From Ferrovibrio sp. (lineage in GTDB: Bacteria > Pseudomonadota > Alphaproteobacteria > Ferrovibrionales > Ferrovibrionaceae): a DNA stretch of 64,000 nt. The notes below the pieces were generated by a model. That model searched no databases and was not told the DNA's origin. It saw only the letters and a list, made by a program, of their open reading frames with translations. The position numbers and the translations under genes are program-made. The DNA lies in NCBI RefSeq assembly GCF_017994015.1, contig NZ_JAGOLP010000005.1, positions 62,001-126,000 of the forward strand. The letters are read 5' to 3'. Shown in pieces: positions 55,205 to 64,000 of the stretch (positions are counted from its first letter, which is position 1; every line of letters starts with the position of its first letter).

Positions 55205-56287
55205 TTATTGTGCCGCTTCCGCCATAACGCTGCGGCTATATTCATACACGCCCTGGGCATTCAGGCTGCGCTGCACCTGGCCTTCCAGCATCAGATGATG
55301 CAGATGCGCCATCGCCTCGCCGGCCGCCAGGGTGATGTGATCCTTGATATCGCGCTTGAACAGCAGCGGCAGCGTATCCAGCACCGTCATCGGCCGGTCC
55401 ATCGCCTGCATCAGGATATCCAGCCGCTCCTGATGGTGGCGCTTGAGATAGGCGATGCGCGCATGCAGTCCAACAAACACATCACCATGCGACGGCATCA
55501 CCCACACATCGGCGGGCAGATCGGCGAAGCGGTCCAGCGAGCGCAGATACAGCGTCAGCGAGCAGGCTTCCGGCTCGCCGGGATAAACCCCGATATGCGG
55601 GCTGATACGCGGCAGCACCTGATCGCCGGAGATCAGCAGATTGAGTTCGGCGCAATACAGGCTGGCATGTTCCGGCGAATGGCCGCGCCCGATGATGACG
55701 CGCCAATCATGGCCGCCGATACGCACCAGATCGCCTTCCACGATACGGTGGTAGTAACGCGGAATTTCGGTCACCGCCTTGCGGAAATTGCCAAAGCCGC
55801 TCTGCTTGATCTTGTCGAGGCCGGCTTCGTCGAAACCGACCCGGCTGTAAAAATGCAGCACTTCCGGCGGCACCTCGGCCTGGGCATCCAGCGACAGCAT
55901 GCGACCGAAGCTCCATTCGCCCAGGGTCATCCAGAGCGGCGCCTGCCAGCGTTCATGCAGCCAGCCGGCCAGGCCAAGATGATCCGGATGGAAATGTGTG
56001 CAGAGGATGCGAGTGATCGGCTTGCCATCCAGGTGGCGCTCAAAAACCTGCTGCCACAAAGCTTGCAGCTTGGACGAGCGCACGCCGGTATCCACCACGG
56101 TCCAGCCTTCGCCATCGCGCAGCAGCCATAGATTGATGTAGTCAAGGCCGGGAATCGGGATCGGCATGCGCAGCCAGAACACGCCGGGGCGCAGTTCAAA
56201 AACCTCGGCATCCCCGGGCCGCGGGCCGGCGGCATGGTCGGTGAAGGGGAAGCTTAAGCCGATATTGCGCTGATCAATCTCCGACAC
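55205..56287 (-). CDS. MBL-fold metallo-hydrolase
   Basis: A 360-residue metallo-beta-lactamase-fold protein. THFHPDHLG (HxHxDH, about 108-116), the later His in GRGHSPEHASLY and SGDQVLP (Asp) bind two metals. A C-terminal helical domain (about 275-355) is as in hydrolases acting on CoA thioesters or lactones. The substrate is unknown. It is close to the SDR gene in the same direction. Confidence 0.88.
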   Translation of the reverse strand: MSEIDQRNIGLSFPFTDHAAGPRPGDAEVFELRPGVFWLRMPIPIPGLDYINLWLLRDGEGWTVVDTGVRSSKLQALWQQVFERHLDGKPITRILCTHFHPDHLGLAGWLHERWQAPLWMTLGEWSFGRMLSLDAQAEVPPEVLHFYSRVGFDEAGLDKIKQSGFGNFRKAVTEIPRYYHRIVEGDLVRIGGHDWRVIIGRGHSPEHASLYCAELNLLISGDQVLPRISPHIGVYPGEPEACSLTLYLRSLDRFADLPADVWVMPSHGDVFVGLHARIAYLKRHHQERLDILMQAMDRPMTVLDTLPLLFKRDIKDHITLAAGEAMAHLHHLMLEGQVQRSLNAQGVYEYSRSVMAEAAQ

Positions 56288-56376
56288 AGGGTATTCCTTC
56301 GTACTGGGGGCAGGTTGTTATTTTTTTCACGCCATGAATTGTAGGAGGTGGTTAACGTAAGCGTCAACAATGGATA

Positions 56377-56409
56377 CGGGCCGCCCCAGGGAAGCCCTGG
56401 AACGGCCCG
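56377..56409 (-). terminator. Hairpin after the acyl-CoA dehydrogenase gene
   Basis: The outer stem CGGGCCG/CGGCCCG encloses CCAGG/CCTGG. It lies 26 bp beyond the stop codon (56435). No T-run follows in the minus direction, so it is only a candidate terminator. Confidence 0.45.
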
Positions 56410-56434
56410 ATAATATTTAGAATCAAATAGTTAC

Positions 56435-58228
56435 TCAGGCTCGCAGCAAATCTGCCGTCACCTGGGCCAGATCATCGGCGCCTTCCATGGCGCCCAGGCA
56501 GCGGCCTTCCACGGCGGTCAGCACCTGTTCGGCGAAGAAGCGCGCCGACAGGATTTTGGCACTGAAATACGGATCGGTGCTGCCCGCCGCAATCTCCGCC
56601 TTGGCCGCCAGGGCCAGCCGGGCCAGCAGCCAGCCGCCGACGGTTTCCGAGAAAGCCCGGTGATATGGCGTGGCGCCAGCCAGGGCGGCATTGGCATCCT
56701 TGGGCAATGTGGCCGCCATCCATTGCGTGGCCTTCTTCAGTGCCGCCAGGGCACGGCCGAGTTCACGCTGCACCGAGGCGAAACCATCGCCGGCCCGGCC
56801 GAGCGCGGCCAAAGTGGCCTCGATCTCGCCGAACAGCCGCCGCACGGTGTCGCCGCCCTGCAAACCGAGCTTGCGGGTTACCAGATCAATGGCCTGGATG
56901 CCGTTGGTGCCTTCATAGATCGGCAGGATGCGGGCATCGCGATAATGCTGCGCCGCGCCGGTCTCCTCGATAAAGCCCATGCCGCCGTGAATCTGCACAC
57001 CGATGGACGCCACTTCGCAGCCCACATCGGTGGCCCAGGCCTTGGACAGCGGGGTGAGCAATTCCACCAACGCCTTGGCGTCAGTAGCCACCGCCTTGTC
57101 CGGATCGTGATGGGCGCGGTCAATGCTGGCTGCATTGAGATAGACCAAAGCGCGCAGGGCCTCGGTCTGGGTTTTCATCAGCATCAGATTGCGGCGCACA
57201 TCGGCATGCTCGATGATCGCCACATGCTGTTCGGCATTCATGCCGGGATGGCGGCCCTGCTTGCGGCCCTCGGCATAGCTCAAGGCCTGCTGGAAAGCCC
57301 GTTCGGCAATCGCGAGGCCCTGGCAGCCGACGCTGAGGCGGGCATTGTTCATCATGGTGAACATGCAGCGCATGCCCTGATTCTCGGCGCCGAGCAGCCA
57401 GCCAATGCATTCGTCATTGTCGCCATAGGACATGACGCAGGTGGGGCTGGCATGGATGCCTAGCTTGTGTTCCACCGAAACCACGCGCAGATCGTTGCGA
57501 CGACCGAGCGAGCCATCCGCCTTGGGGATGAATTTCGGCACGATGAACAGCGAGATGCCCTTGGTGCCGGCCGGCGCGCCGGGCAGGCGGGCCAACACCA
57601 GATGCACAATATTCTCGGCCATCTGGTGTTCGCCATAGGTGATGAAAATCTTGGTGCCGGTGATGCGGTAGGTGCCATCGCCATTCGGCACCGCCCTGGA
57701 TTTCAGCGCGCCGACATCCGAGCCGGCCTGCGGCTCGGTCAGGTTCATGGTGCCGGTCCATTCGCCCGATACCATCTTGGGCAGATACATCGCCTGCTGC
57801 TCCGGCGTGCCATGGGCAATGATGGCGTCGATGGCGCCCTGGGTCAGCAGCGGGCAGAGCGAGAACGACATGTTCGAGGCCTGCACCATTTCCTGCACCG
57901 CCATGGTGACGGCCCAGGGGATGGCGCCACCGCCGATTTCCTCGGCAAACGGCATGCCGTTCCAGCCGGCTTCGGCGAATTGCTTGTAGGCTTCGGCAAA
58001 ACCATCGGCGGTGCGCACGGTGCCGTTTTCCACCCGGGAACCCTGCTGGTCGCCGATGCGGTTGATCGGCGACAACACACCGGCGGCAAACTTGGCAGCT
58101 TCCTCCAGCACGGCGGCGGCGGTTTCCGGCTCGGCATTACCCAGGCCCGGCAGGGTGCTGAGCTGGCTCAAGCCGGCCACCTGCTCCAGCACAAAACGCA
58201 TATCCTTGATCGGTGCGGTATACTCCAT
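56435..58228 (-). CDS. Acyl-CoA dehydrogenase, long form (DmdC/FadE-like)
   Basis: A 597-residue flavoenzyme, longer than the 380-residue classical type. It has N-terminal, middle (MNLTEPQAGSDVGAL, ITGTKIFITYGEHQ) and C-terminal helical domains plus a C-terminal extension (about 465-590). The base Glu is in RDARILPIYEGTNGIQAIDL (about 430). This type includes 3-methylmercaptopropionyl-CoA dehydrogenase and FadE homologues; the substrate cannot be read. The start at 58228 is behind AGGAGG with 5-bp spacing. It is divergent from the tsaC gene. Confidence 0.92.
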   Translation of the reverse strand: MEYTAPIKDMRFVLEQVAGLSQLSTLPGLGNAEPETAAAVLEEAAKFAAGVLSPINRIGDQQGSRVENGTVRTADGFAEAYKQFAEAGWNGMPFAEEIGGGAIPWAVTMAVQEMVQASNMSFSLCPLLTQGAIDAIIAHGTPEQQAMYLPKMVSGEWTGTMNLTEPQAGSDVGALKSRAVPNGDGTYRITGTKIFITYGEHQMAENIVHLVLARLPGAPAGTKGISLFIVPKFIPKADGSLGRRNDLRVVSVEHKLGIHASPTCVMSYGDNDECIGWLLGAENQGMRCMFTMMNNARLSVGCQGLAIAERAFQQALSYAEGRKQGRHPGMNAEQHVAIIEHADVRRNLMLMKTQTEALRALVYLNAASIDRAHHDPDKAVATDAKALVELLTPLSKAWATDVGCEVASIGVQIHGGMGFIEETGAAQHYRDARILPIYEGTNGIQAIDLVTRKLGLQGGDTVRRLFGEIEATLAALGRAGDGFASVQRELGRALAALKKATQWMAATLPKDANAALAGATPYHRAFSETVGGWLLARLALAAKAEIAAGSTDPYFSAKILSARFFAEQVLTAVEGRCLGAMEGADDLAQVTADLLRA

Positions 58229-58324
58229 CACATCCTCCTGAGACTGCCGGCTTTTGCTGGCCAGGGTGATAATATGGACCGGTCCCTCTAGCAAGCCCAG
58301 AACGAAGCCGCTACACATCGCGCC

Positions 58325-59251
58325 ATGCCTGACGTAACGATAGCCGAAGCCGTGGACCTGCTGCGCCGGGGCGAGGTGGTGGCCCTGCCGACCGAGACGG
58401 TTTATGGCCTGGCCGCCGACGCCACCAACCCGGCGGCGGTGGCAAAAATCTATGCCGCCAAGGGGCGCCCGGATTTTAATCCGCTGATTTCCCATATTGC
58501 CGATTATGCGCAACTGGCCGGCCTGGCGCTGGCGGATAGCCGCGCCAAGGCGTTGGCCGACGCCTTCTGGCCCGGCGCCCTTACCCTGGTATTGCCCCGC
58601 GCAGCAGCCTGCCCGGTGGCGGAAGCGGTTTCGGCTGGCCTGCCCAGCCTGGCGATCCGGCTGCCCGCGCATCCGATTGCGCGTGAAATCCTGCGCCTTG
58701 TCGGCCGCCCGGTGGCCGCCCCCTCGGCCAACCGCTCCGGCCATGTCTCGCCCTCCACCGCCGCGCATGTGCGGCACAGCCTGGGGCCGGCCATCCCGGT
58801 GGTGGATGGCGGTCCCTGCCCGGTCGGCCTGGAATCCACCGTGATCGGCCTGACCGGCAGCCAGGCACTGCTGCTGCGCCCGGGCGGCATCCCGGCGGAA
58901 GCCATCGAGGCCGTGCTTGGCGCCCCGCTTGGCCGGCCACAATCCGCCAAACTGGAAAGCCCGGGCATGCTGTTGAAACATTACGCGCCCAGCCGGCCGG
59001 TGCGGCTGGATGCCACCACCGCGCATGGCAACGAGGGCCTGCTGAGTTTCGGCCCGGCCCTGCCCGGTTTCGCCGCCTATTTTTCGCTGAGCGACACAGG
59101 CGACCTGACGGAAGCGGCAGCCAAACTCTATGCCGGCCTGCATGCCCTGGATCGCGCCGACCTGGATGGTATTGCCGTGATGCCGATCCCGGAAGAAGGT
59201 ATCGGCGCGGCCATCCTCGACCGTTTACGACGGGCGGCACGCGGGCGATAA
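58325..59251 (+). CDS. tsaC: L-threonylcarbamoyladenylate synthase, Sua5 type
   Basis: A 308-residue protein. The YrdC domain (about 1-200) includes PTETVYGLAADATN (about 22), KGRPDFNPLISH (about 45) and PSANRSGHVSPS. A Sua5 C-terminal domain (about 215-305) follows a linker SPGMLLKHYAP. It makes the threonylcarbamoyl donor for the t6A37 modification of tRNAs reading ANN codons. Confidence 0.94.
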   Translation: MPDVTIAEAVDLLRRGEVVALPTETVYGLAADATNPAAVAKIYAAKGRPDFNPLISHIADYAQLAGLALADSRAKALADAFWPGALTLVLPRAAACPVAEAVSAGLPSLAIRLPAHPIAREILRLVGRPVAAPSANRSGHVSPSTAAHVRHSLGPAIPVVDGGPCPVGLESTVIGLTGSQALLLRPGGIPAEAIEAVLGAPLGRPQSAKLESPGMLLKHYAPSRPVRLDATTAHGNEGLLSFGPALPGFAAYFSLSDTGDLTEAAAKLYAGLHALDRADLDGIAVMPIPEEGIGAAILDRLRRAARGR

Positions 59252-59261
59252 TCACACCACC

Positions 59262-60686
59262 ATGACCGCACTCGCTCCTGAACTGCTGAACCGTTTCCGC
59301 GACATCGTCGGCCCCAAGGGCTGGGTCTCGGACCCCGACATTCTGGCACCGCATCTGGTGGAGCCACGCGACATCTATAGTGGCATCACGCCGCTGATGC
59401 TGCGCCCGGCCAATACCGAGGAAGTAGCCGCCATTGTCAAACTGGCGCGTGAAACCGGCACCAAGCTGGTGCCGCAGGGCGGCAATACCGGCTTGGTGGG
59501 CGGCAGCATCCCGTTCATGGGCAATGACGAAATCATTGTGTCGCTGCAACGTATGAACAAGATTCGCAGCCTTGATCCGTTGAACGACACCATCACGGTG
59601 GAAGCCGGCTGTGTGCTGGCCCAGGTGCAGCAGGCGGCGCGCGAAGCTGACCGGCTGTTTCCGCTCTCGATCGGCTCGGAAGGCAGTTGCACCATCGGCG
59701 GCAACCTTTCCACCAATGCCGGCGGCAATGCTGTGCTGCGCTATGGCAATACCCGCGATCTGGCGCTGGGCCTGGAAGTGGTGCTGGCCGATGGTCAGGT
59801 GTGGGACGGTCTGCGCGGCTTGCGCAAGGACAATACCGGCTATGACCTGAAAGACCTGTTCATCGGCGGTGAAGGTACGCTCGGCATCATCACCGCCGCT
59901 GTGCTGAAGCTGCATCCGTTGCCGCGCGCCCTGGCCACCGCCTTCGCCGCTGTGCCCGACCCGTCGAAAGCCATTGATTTGCTGGCTTTGGCCAAAAGCG
60001 CCAGCGGCGGCCAGGTTACCGGCTTTGAACTGATCTCGCGTCTGTCGCTGGATTTTGCCCTCAAGCATAATCCCGGCACCGTCGATCCTTTGGCCGAGCG
60101 TTCGCCCTGGTATGTGCTGATGGAATTCTCCTCCGGCCGCGACGACGGCGCCATTGGTGAAACCCTGGAAGCCGTGCTGGCCGATGGCTACGAGAAGGGC
60201 CTGGTGACAGACGCCGCCATCGCGCAATCGGATACCCAGCGCGCCGCTTTCTGGAAATTGCGCGAACTGCTATCCAATTCGCAGCGCCCCGAAGGCGGCT
60301 CGATCAAATGCGACATCTCGGTGCCGGTTTCGCGCATGGCCGAGTTCATCGACCTGGCAACCCGCGCCGTGGAAGCCCATATCCCCGGCGTGCGCGTTGT
60401 GACCTTCGGCCATATCGGCGATGGCAACGTGCATTTCAATTCGTCGCAGCCGCTGGGCTGGGAACGTGCCAAATTCATGGCTTTGTGGGACGACGTGCAT
60501 CAGATCGTGCATGATATCGCGCATGGCATGAAAGGTTCGATCTCGGCCGAGCATGGTGTTGGCCGCATGAAGATCGACGAGATCGTGCATTACAAATCGC
60601 CGGTGGAAATCGAGATGATGCGCCGGATCAAACGCGCCTTCGATCCTGACAACATCCTCAATCCGGGCAAGGTCGTCCGGCCCTGA
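59262..60686 (+). CDS. FAD-linked D-2-hydroxyacid dehydrogenase (D-2-hydroxyglutarate/lactate type)
   Basis: A 474-residue VAO-fold flavoprotein. The FAD-binding segment is LVPQGGNTGLVGGSIP (about 71-86) and IGSEGSCTIGGNLSTNAGGNAVLRYGNTRDLALGLEVVLADG (key GGNLSTNAGG, about 147) is diagnostic. C-terminal HIGDGNVHFN (about 385) and AEHGVGRMK give the metal His residues. It oxidises D-2-hydroxyglutarate or D-lactate; the former is favoured by family resemblance. It lies 10 bp after tsaC, likely co-transcribed. Confidence 0.9.
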   Translation: MTALAPELLNRFRDIVGPKGWVSDPDILAPHLVEPRDIYSGITPLMLRPANTEEVAAIVKLARETGTKLVPQGGNTGLVGGSIPFMGNDEIIVSLQRMNKIRSLDPLNDTITVEAGCVLAQVQQAAREADRLFPLSIGSEGSCTIGGNLSTNAGGNAVLRYGNTRDLALGLEVVLADGQVWDGLRGLRKDNTGYDLKDLFIGGEGTLGIITAAVLKLHPLPRALATAFAAVPDPSKAIDLLALAKSASGGQVTGFELISRLSLDFALKHNPGTVDPLAERSPWYVLMEFSSGRDDGAIGETLEAVLADGYEKGLVTDAAIAQSDTQRAAFWKLRELLSNSQRPEGGSIKCDISVPVSRMAEFIDLATRAVEAHIPGVRVVTFGHIGDGNVHFNSSQPLGWERAKFMALWDDVHQIVHDIAHGMKGSISAEHGVGRMKIDEIVHYKSPVEIEMMRRIKRAFDPDNILNPGKVVRP

Positions 60687-60687
60687 C

Positions 60688-61200
60688 ATGATCCGCTGTT
60701 ACATCGCGATGAGCCTGGACGGCTATATCGCCGCCCCGGATGGCGGGGTTGACTGGCTGAAACCCTTTGAAGACCACGATTACGGCTACGAGGCTTTCAT
60801 GGCCGAAATCGGTACCGTGGTGATGGGCCGCCATAGCTATGAGCAGGTGCTGGGTTTCGGTGACTGGCCCTACAAGGGCAAGTCCACCCTGGTGGTGACC
60901 AGCAGGCCCTTGGCCGATGCGCCCGAAGCTGTGGCGGCAAGACCGGCAGATTTCACTGCCCTGGCTGCGGAATTGCGCCAGTTGCCCGGCGATAGCTGGC
61001 TGGTGGGCGGGCAACAATGCCTGGAGGGTTTCCAGAGCATTGGCAGCGTAGGCCGGCTGGAATTATTCCTGGTACCGGTCACCCTGGGCAGTGGCATTCC
61101 ACTATTCAAACCGGGCGCCAAGCCGCAGAACCGACTGCGGCTGGCACTCAGCACACCATATCCAAACGGCGTAGTGAAACTGGTTTACGACTATATCTGA
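60688..61200 (+). CDS. Dihydrofolate-reductase-family protein (RibD-C-like)
   Basis: A 170-residue protein. RCYIAMSLDGYIAAPDGGVDWL opens the fold, with TVVMGRHSYEQVLGF and WLVGGQQCLEGF as the cofactor-binding segments. It is the YyaP/RibD C-terminal group, usually NADPH-dependent reductases of unknown substrate. It starts 1 bp after the previous stop, so it is likely translationally coupled. It converges with the TRAP permease gene. Confidence 0.88.
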   Translation: MIRCYIAMSLDGYIAAPDGGVDWLKPFEDHDYGYEAFMAEIGTVVMGRHSYEQVLGFGDWPYKGKSTLVVTSRPLADAPEAVAARPADFTALAAELRQLPGDSWLVGGQQCLEGFQSIGSVGRLELFLVPVTLGSGIPLFKPGAKPQNRLRLALSTPYPNGVVKLVYDYI

Positions 61201-61224
61201 GGCAAACCAGCCTGCACCGCAGCT

Positions 61225-63075
61225 TTACGCCCCTGCTGTCTCTAGCGGCCGCTGGCGCTGCACAAGATATACCAGCGCGATCAGCGCTAGGCCCACGACG
61301 TCAGTGTAGATGCCCGGTTTAATGAGCAGCAGGGCCCCCAGAACCAGGACGCCACGTTCCCAGAGCCGGGCATGCCGGATCAGATGGCCATTCAAACCGG
61401 CCGCCAGGGTGAGGCAGCCGATAGTGGCCGAAACCGTGGCATGCAGGATGGTCTGCCAGTCACCGATGAACAGCAGAGCCGGTTCATAAACAAACATGAA
61501 CGGCACGATGAACCCAGCGGCGCCGATGCGCACCGCCGCCCAGCCGGCATCCCATATATTGGCTTTGGCCAGACTGGCCGCAGCATACACAGCCAAAGCC
61601 ACCGGCGGTGTGATCGCTGACAGGATGGCGAAGTAGAAAGCAAACATATGCGCCGCCGGCTCGATCACGCCCAGCTTCATGATTGCCGGCACCATCAGCG
61701 ACACCATGACGATATAAGCCGGCGTGGTGGGCATGCCCATGCCGAGGATGATGCCGGCCACGGCGGTAAGCACCAAGGCCAGGAGCAGGCTGTTCTGCGA
61801 CAGACCGACGATCATGTTGGTGAAAGTAATGCCCAGCCCAGTGAGTGTGATCGAACCGATCACAATGCCGGCGCAGGCGCAAGCCAGCGCCACGGCGAGT
61901 GTGTTGCGGGCGCCATCATCCAGGGCTTCCAGAACCAGCCGCCAATTGAGGCCCTCGCGGGAATTGCTACGCAGCATCGCCACCGGGAAACAGGCCAGCA
62001 TGCCGGCCAGCGCACAAAGCGGCGCCGAAAAGCCTGAGAACATGCCGCCCAGGATGATCGCCACGGGCAGGAAAAGATGTCCGCGTTCGATCAACACTCG
62101 CGCCAGCACCGGCACTTCCACATCGGGCAGACCGCGCAACCCCTGGCGCTTGGCTTCAAAATGCACCGCGCCGAAACAGGCAACGTAATACAGCACCGAT
62201 GGAATCAGCGCCCACAGCGCCACGGTGGCATAGGGCACGGCCAGGAATTCGGCCATCACAAAGGCAGCGGCGCCCATGATCGGCGGCATAATCTGGCCGC
62301 CGGTGGAGGCAACCGATTCAACACCAGCGGCAAAAGCCTTGCTGAAACCGGTGCGTTTCATCAACGGAATGGTAATCGGGCCATCCACCATCACATTCGC
62401 CACCGCCGAGCCGGAAATGGTGCCGAACAGCGACGACGACACCACCGCCACCTTGCCCGGCCCGCCGGCCGAACGGCCGGTCAGCGCCAAAGCAAAATCC
62501 ATGAACAGGCGGCCTGTGCCGGTGCGTTCCATGAACGAGCCGAACAGCACAAATACCATCACATAGGCCGCCGAAACGCCCAAGGTGGAGCCGAAGATGC
62601 CTTCGGTGGTCATGTAGAGCTGATCGAGCAGGGTGAGCGGATCAACGCGCGTGATGAACAAGGCCTCGCCCATGAACAGCAAAGCCGTAATTGGCAAAGC
62701 CCAGCCGATGACGCGCCGGGTGCAATCCAGCACCAGCACCACCAGGGCAATCGCAGCAAAAATGTCGAGCGGCTTGAGATCGTCGATATAGATGATGCGG
62801 TCGATAAAATAATCGTAGTTGATGAACAGGTGGCCCATCGCCAGCACGCCGCAACCCAGCAGCAGCAGGTCAACCCACATGAAGCGGCGGCGGCCATCTT
62901 CGCGCAACGCGAGGGGATACAGCAGCAAAACCAGCACAATGGCGAAAGACAGATGAATGCCGCGATAGATCAGCGCCTGGGGGGGCGCAATCGCAATGGC
63001 ATACATATGATAAAGCGCCATCGCGATGCCGATCGGCGCCGCTATGCGGGCGATCAGGTTGCTGCCCTGGGACAT
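61225..63075 (-). CDS. TRAP transporter fused permease (DctQM type, TAXI family)
   Basis: A 616-residue inner-membrane protein: a small-subunit-like part of about four helices (about 10-130) is fused to a large DctM-like part (about 130-610) with many helices. SLFGTISGSAVANVMVDGPITIPLMKRTGFSKAFAAGVESVASTGGQIMPPIMGAAAFVMAEF (key: GSAVANV and GGQIMPPIMG, about 205-255) is the family's substrate-path signature. It works with the TAXI-type binding protein encoded upstream. The solute is unknown. Confidence 0.93.
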   Translation of the reverse strand: MSQGSNLIARIAAPIGIAMALYHMYAIAIAPPQALIYRGIHLSFAIVLVLLLYPLALREDGRRRFMWVDLLLLGCGVLAMGHLFINYDYFIDRIIYIDDLKPLDIFAAIALVVLVLDCTRRVIGWALPITALLFMGEALFITRVDPLTLLDQLYMTTEGIFGSTLGVSAAYVMVFVLFGSFMERTGTGRLFMDFALALTGRSAGGPGKVAVVSSSLFGTISGSAVANVMVDGPITIPLMKRTGFSKAFAAGVESVASTGGQIMPPIMGAAAFVMAEFLAVPYATVALWALIPSVLYYVACFGAVHFEAKRQGLRGLPDVEVPVLARVLIERGHLFLPVAIILGGMFSGFSAPLCALAGMLACFPVAMLRSNSREGLNWRLVLEALDDGARNTLAVALACACAGIVIGSITLTGLGITFTNMIVGLSQNSLLLALVLTAVAGIILGMGMPTTPAYIVMVSLMVPAIMKLGVIEPAAHMFAFYFAILSAITPPVALAVYAAASLAKANIWDAGWAAVRIGAAGFIVPFMFVYEPALLFIGDWQTILHATVSATIGCLTLAAGLNGHLIRHARLWERGVLVLGALLLIKPGIYTDVVGLALIALVYLVQRQRPLETAGA

Positions 63076-63130
63076 GTCTCTCCCCCTCTACGATCTATAA
63101 GCACGAAAATCATCGGCACTGGAAAAGGAA

Positions 63131-63168
63131 GCCGCCGCGCGCGCCTCTGCGGGCGCTTGCGCGGCGGC
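63131..63168 (-). terminator. Intercistronic hairpin between binding protein and permease
   Basis: A perfect 10-bp stem GCCGCCGCGC/GCGCGGCGGC is followed on the minus strand by TTCCTTTTCC. It lies between the binding-protein stop and the permease start. Such hairpins often reduce read-through so that the binding protein is made in excess. Confidence 0.55.
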
Positions 63169-63189
63169 CATAAGCAAAATCGCAGGCGC

Positions 63190-63999
63190 TTACTTGAGCG
63201 CGCCAACTTCCTTGTAATACTTGGCAGCGCCCGGATGGAACGGCACGCCGATATCCTCGGCCATATCCTTCACCGTCACCTTGGCCATCGCCTTGTTCAC
63301 TGCCACGAGGTCGCCCAGGTTGGTCGCCATCGCCTTGGTGATGCTGTAGACCTGCGCTTCCGGCAGCTTGCACGACGCAATGAAATGCGCCGAATAGGCA
63401 ATCACCGGCACGTCCTTGTCCTGCTTCGGATAGGTGTTGGCCGGGATCATGCCCTTCACATAGCCGGCATTGATCTTTTTCATCGCCGCCACGCTCTCAT
63501 CGCTCACCGGCACCAGGGTGATGTCACGCGCCGTGGCAAGGTCCATGATCGACGCCGCCGGGATGGTGGTGCCCAGGGTGAAGATCTGGGCATGACCATC
63601 CTTCAACAACGCCGCAGCGTCGTTATAGCTGGCCATGTAATTCACCTTGCTCATCGCCGCATAGCTCAGGCCATGCGCCTTGAGGATATCAGACGAGATC
63701 GCCTCGGCCGTATTGCCACGGGTCTGCACCGCGATGGCCTTACCCTTCATATCCTCAACCTTGCCGATCTTGGCATCGGCCAGGGCGACAACCTGGAAAT
63801 ACTGCGGATAAAGATTGGCGATCTGGCAAACATTGGTCGCCTTCTTCTCGAAGGGCGGATTGCCGTTGATCGCATCCACGGTGGAAATCGAGTTGCCGAA
63901 GCCGAAATCGGCCTTGCTTTCCTCGACGCCTTTCACATTGGCAATGCCGGCGCCCGGCAGCGTCTGGATGGTGACGCCGGCCACAGCCTTTTCAAACAT
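63190..63999 (-). CDS. TAXI-family TRAP transporter binding protein, N-terminus outside window
   Basis: The visible 269 residues form most of a periplasmic solute-binding protein: ANVKGVEESKADFGFGNSIST, KGKAIAVQTRGNTAEAISSDILKAHGL and GTTIPAASIMDLATARDITLVPVSD match the TAXI family. The signal peptide and start lie beyond the right edge; the ATG at 63999 is probably internal. It feeds the fused permease encoded next. Confidence 0.9.
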   Translation of the reverse strand: MFEKAVAGVTIQTLPGAGIANVKGVEESKADFGFGNSISTVDAINGNPPFEKKATNVCQIANLYPQYFQVVALADAKIGKVEDMKGKAIAVQTRGNTAEAISSDILKAHGLSYAAMSKVNYMASYNDAAALLKDGHAQIFTLGTTIPAASIMDLATARDITLVPVSDESVAAMKKINAGYVKGMIPANTYPKQDKDVPVIAYSAHFIASCKLPEAQVYSITKAMATNLGDLVAVNKAMAKVTVKDMAEDIGVPFHPGAAKYYKEVGALK

Positions 64000-64000
64000 C

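Noticed and set aside
58229-59143. Long N-terminal extension in frame with the acyl-CoA dehydrogenase
   Set aside because: It runs antisense through tsaC and has no family similarity. The strong AGGAGG site and family N-terminus are at 58228.
58581-60227. 548-codon open frame antisense to tsaC and the FAD enzyme
   Set aside because: No recognisable motif; both opposite-strand genes have full family signatures.

Overview
The window is chromosomal DNA from a free-living alphaproteobacterium, most likely Rhodospirillales-like. The base composition is GC-rich. The gene content points the same way: a SUF operon headed by an Rrf2 regulator, an mreBCD-mrdA-rodA cell-shape operon, an intracellular PHA depolymerase with a cysteine nucleophile, an AtuA/TctC catabolic cassette and TAXI-type TRAP transport. 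Most genes are ordinary housekeeping or catabolic genes. They are tightly packed, with frequent ATGA stop/start overlaps and convergent genes whose stop codons overlap.

Layout. 1-5.1 kb: an envelope/export cluster (large lipoprotein, SPFH protein, cyclic-peptide-type ABC exporter, small two-helix membrane protein, DUF697 protein). 5.2-16.2 kb: mixed metabolism and maintenance (MFS transporter, Tat-type esterase lipoprotein, SDR, KdsC-like phosphatase, AAA ATPase, YcgN, PhaZ, SCO, pterin dehydratase, zincin, sirtuin, ThpR, aldo-keto reductase), including a perfect 30-bp inverted repeat near 8.05 kb. 16.5-22.5 kb: an HlyD-type protein and a PilZ-carrying family 2 glycosyltransferase, in the same order as the c-di-GMP-activated bgsBA glucan synthase of Sinorhizobium, followed by a chemoreceptor with a CheR-type docking tail. 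22.5-26.5 kb: tesA divergent from a ybbA/ybbP pair, with overlapping start regions. 26.5-32.4 kb: the SUF iron-sulfur operon, with an IscR-like operator candidate upstream. 32.5-35.7 kb: flavin reductase, ExoD, lipid kinase and tRNA-Lys(CUU). 35.7-41.3 kb: the rod-shape operon. 41.4-43.5 kb: leuA and an XRE regulator. 44-47.7 kb: LysR, AtuA, its small partner and a TctC-type binding protein. 47.8-53.1 kb: ilvC, ilvH, ilvB, miaA and serB.

The most unusual segment is 53.13-53.66 kb. A near-consensus sigma-70 promoter overlaps the serB stop codon. It should start transcription at or next to the ATG of a 16-codon reading frame containing adjacent Trp-Tyr-Phe codons. Mutually exclusive 1:2, 2:3 and 3:4 pairings follow, the last resembling a terminator. 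Downstream, with a strong ribosome binding site, is a 90-residue protein made almost entirely of an S4 RNA-binding domain like the C-terminus of tyrosyl-tRNA synthetase. This reads as an aromatic-amino-acid-sensing attenuator controlling a free-standing TyrRS-like S4 protein, a combination I do not recognise as described. A Phd/PIN toxin-antitoxin pair with a clear palindromic operator follows directly.

54.3-64 kb: an SDR, an MBL-fold hydrolase and a long acyl-CoA dehydrogenase (probably acyl-CoA or isoprenoid catabolism), TsaC/Sua5, a D-2-hydroxyacid dehydrogenase, a DHFR-like reductase, and a fused TRAP permease whose binding-protein gene runs off the right edge.
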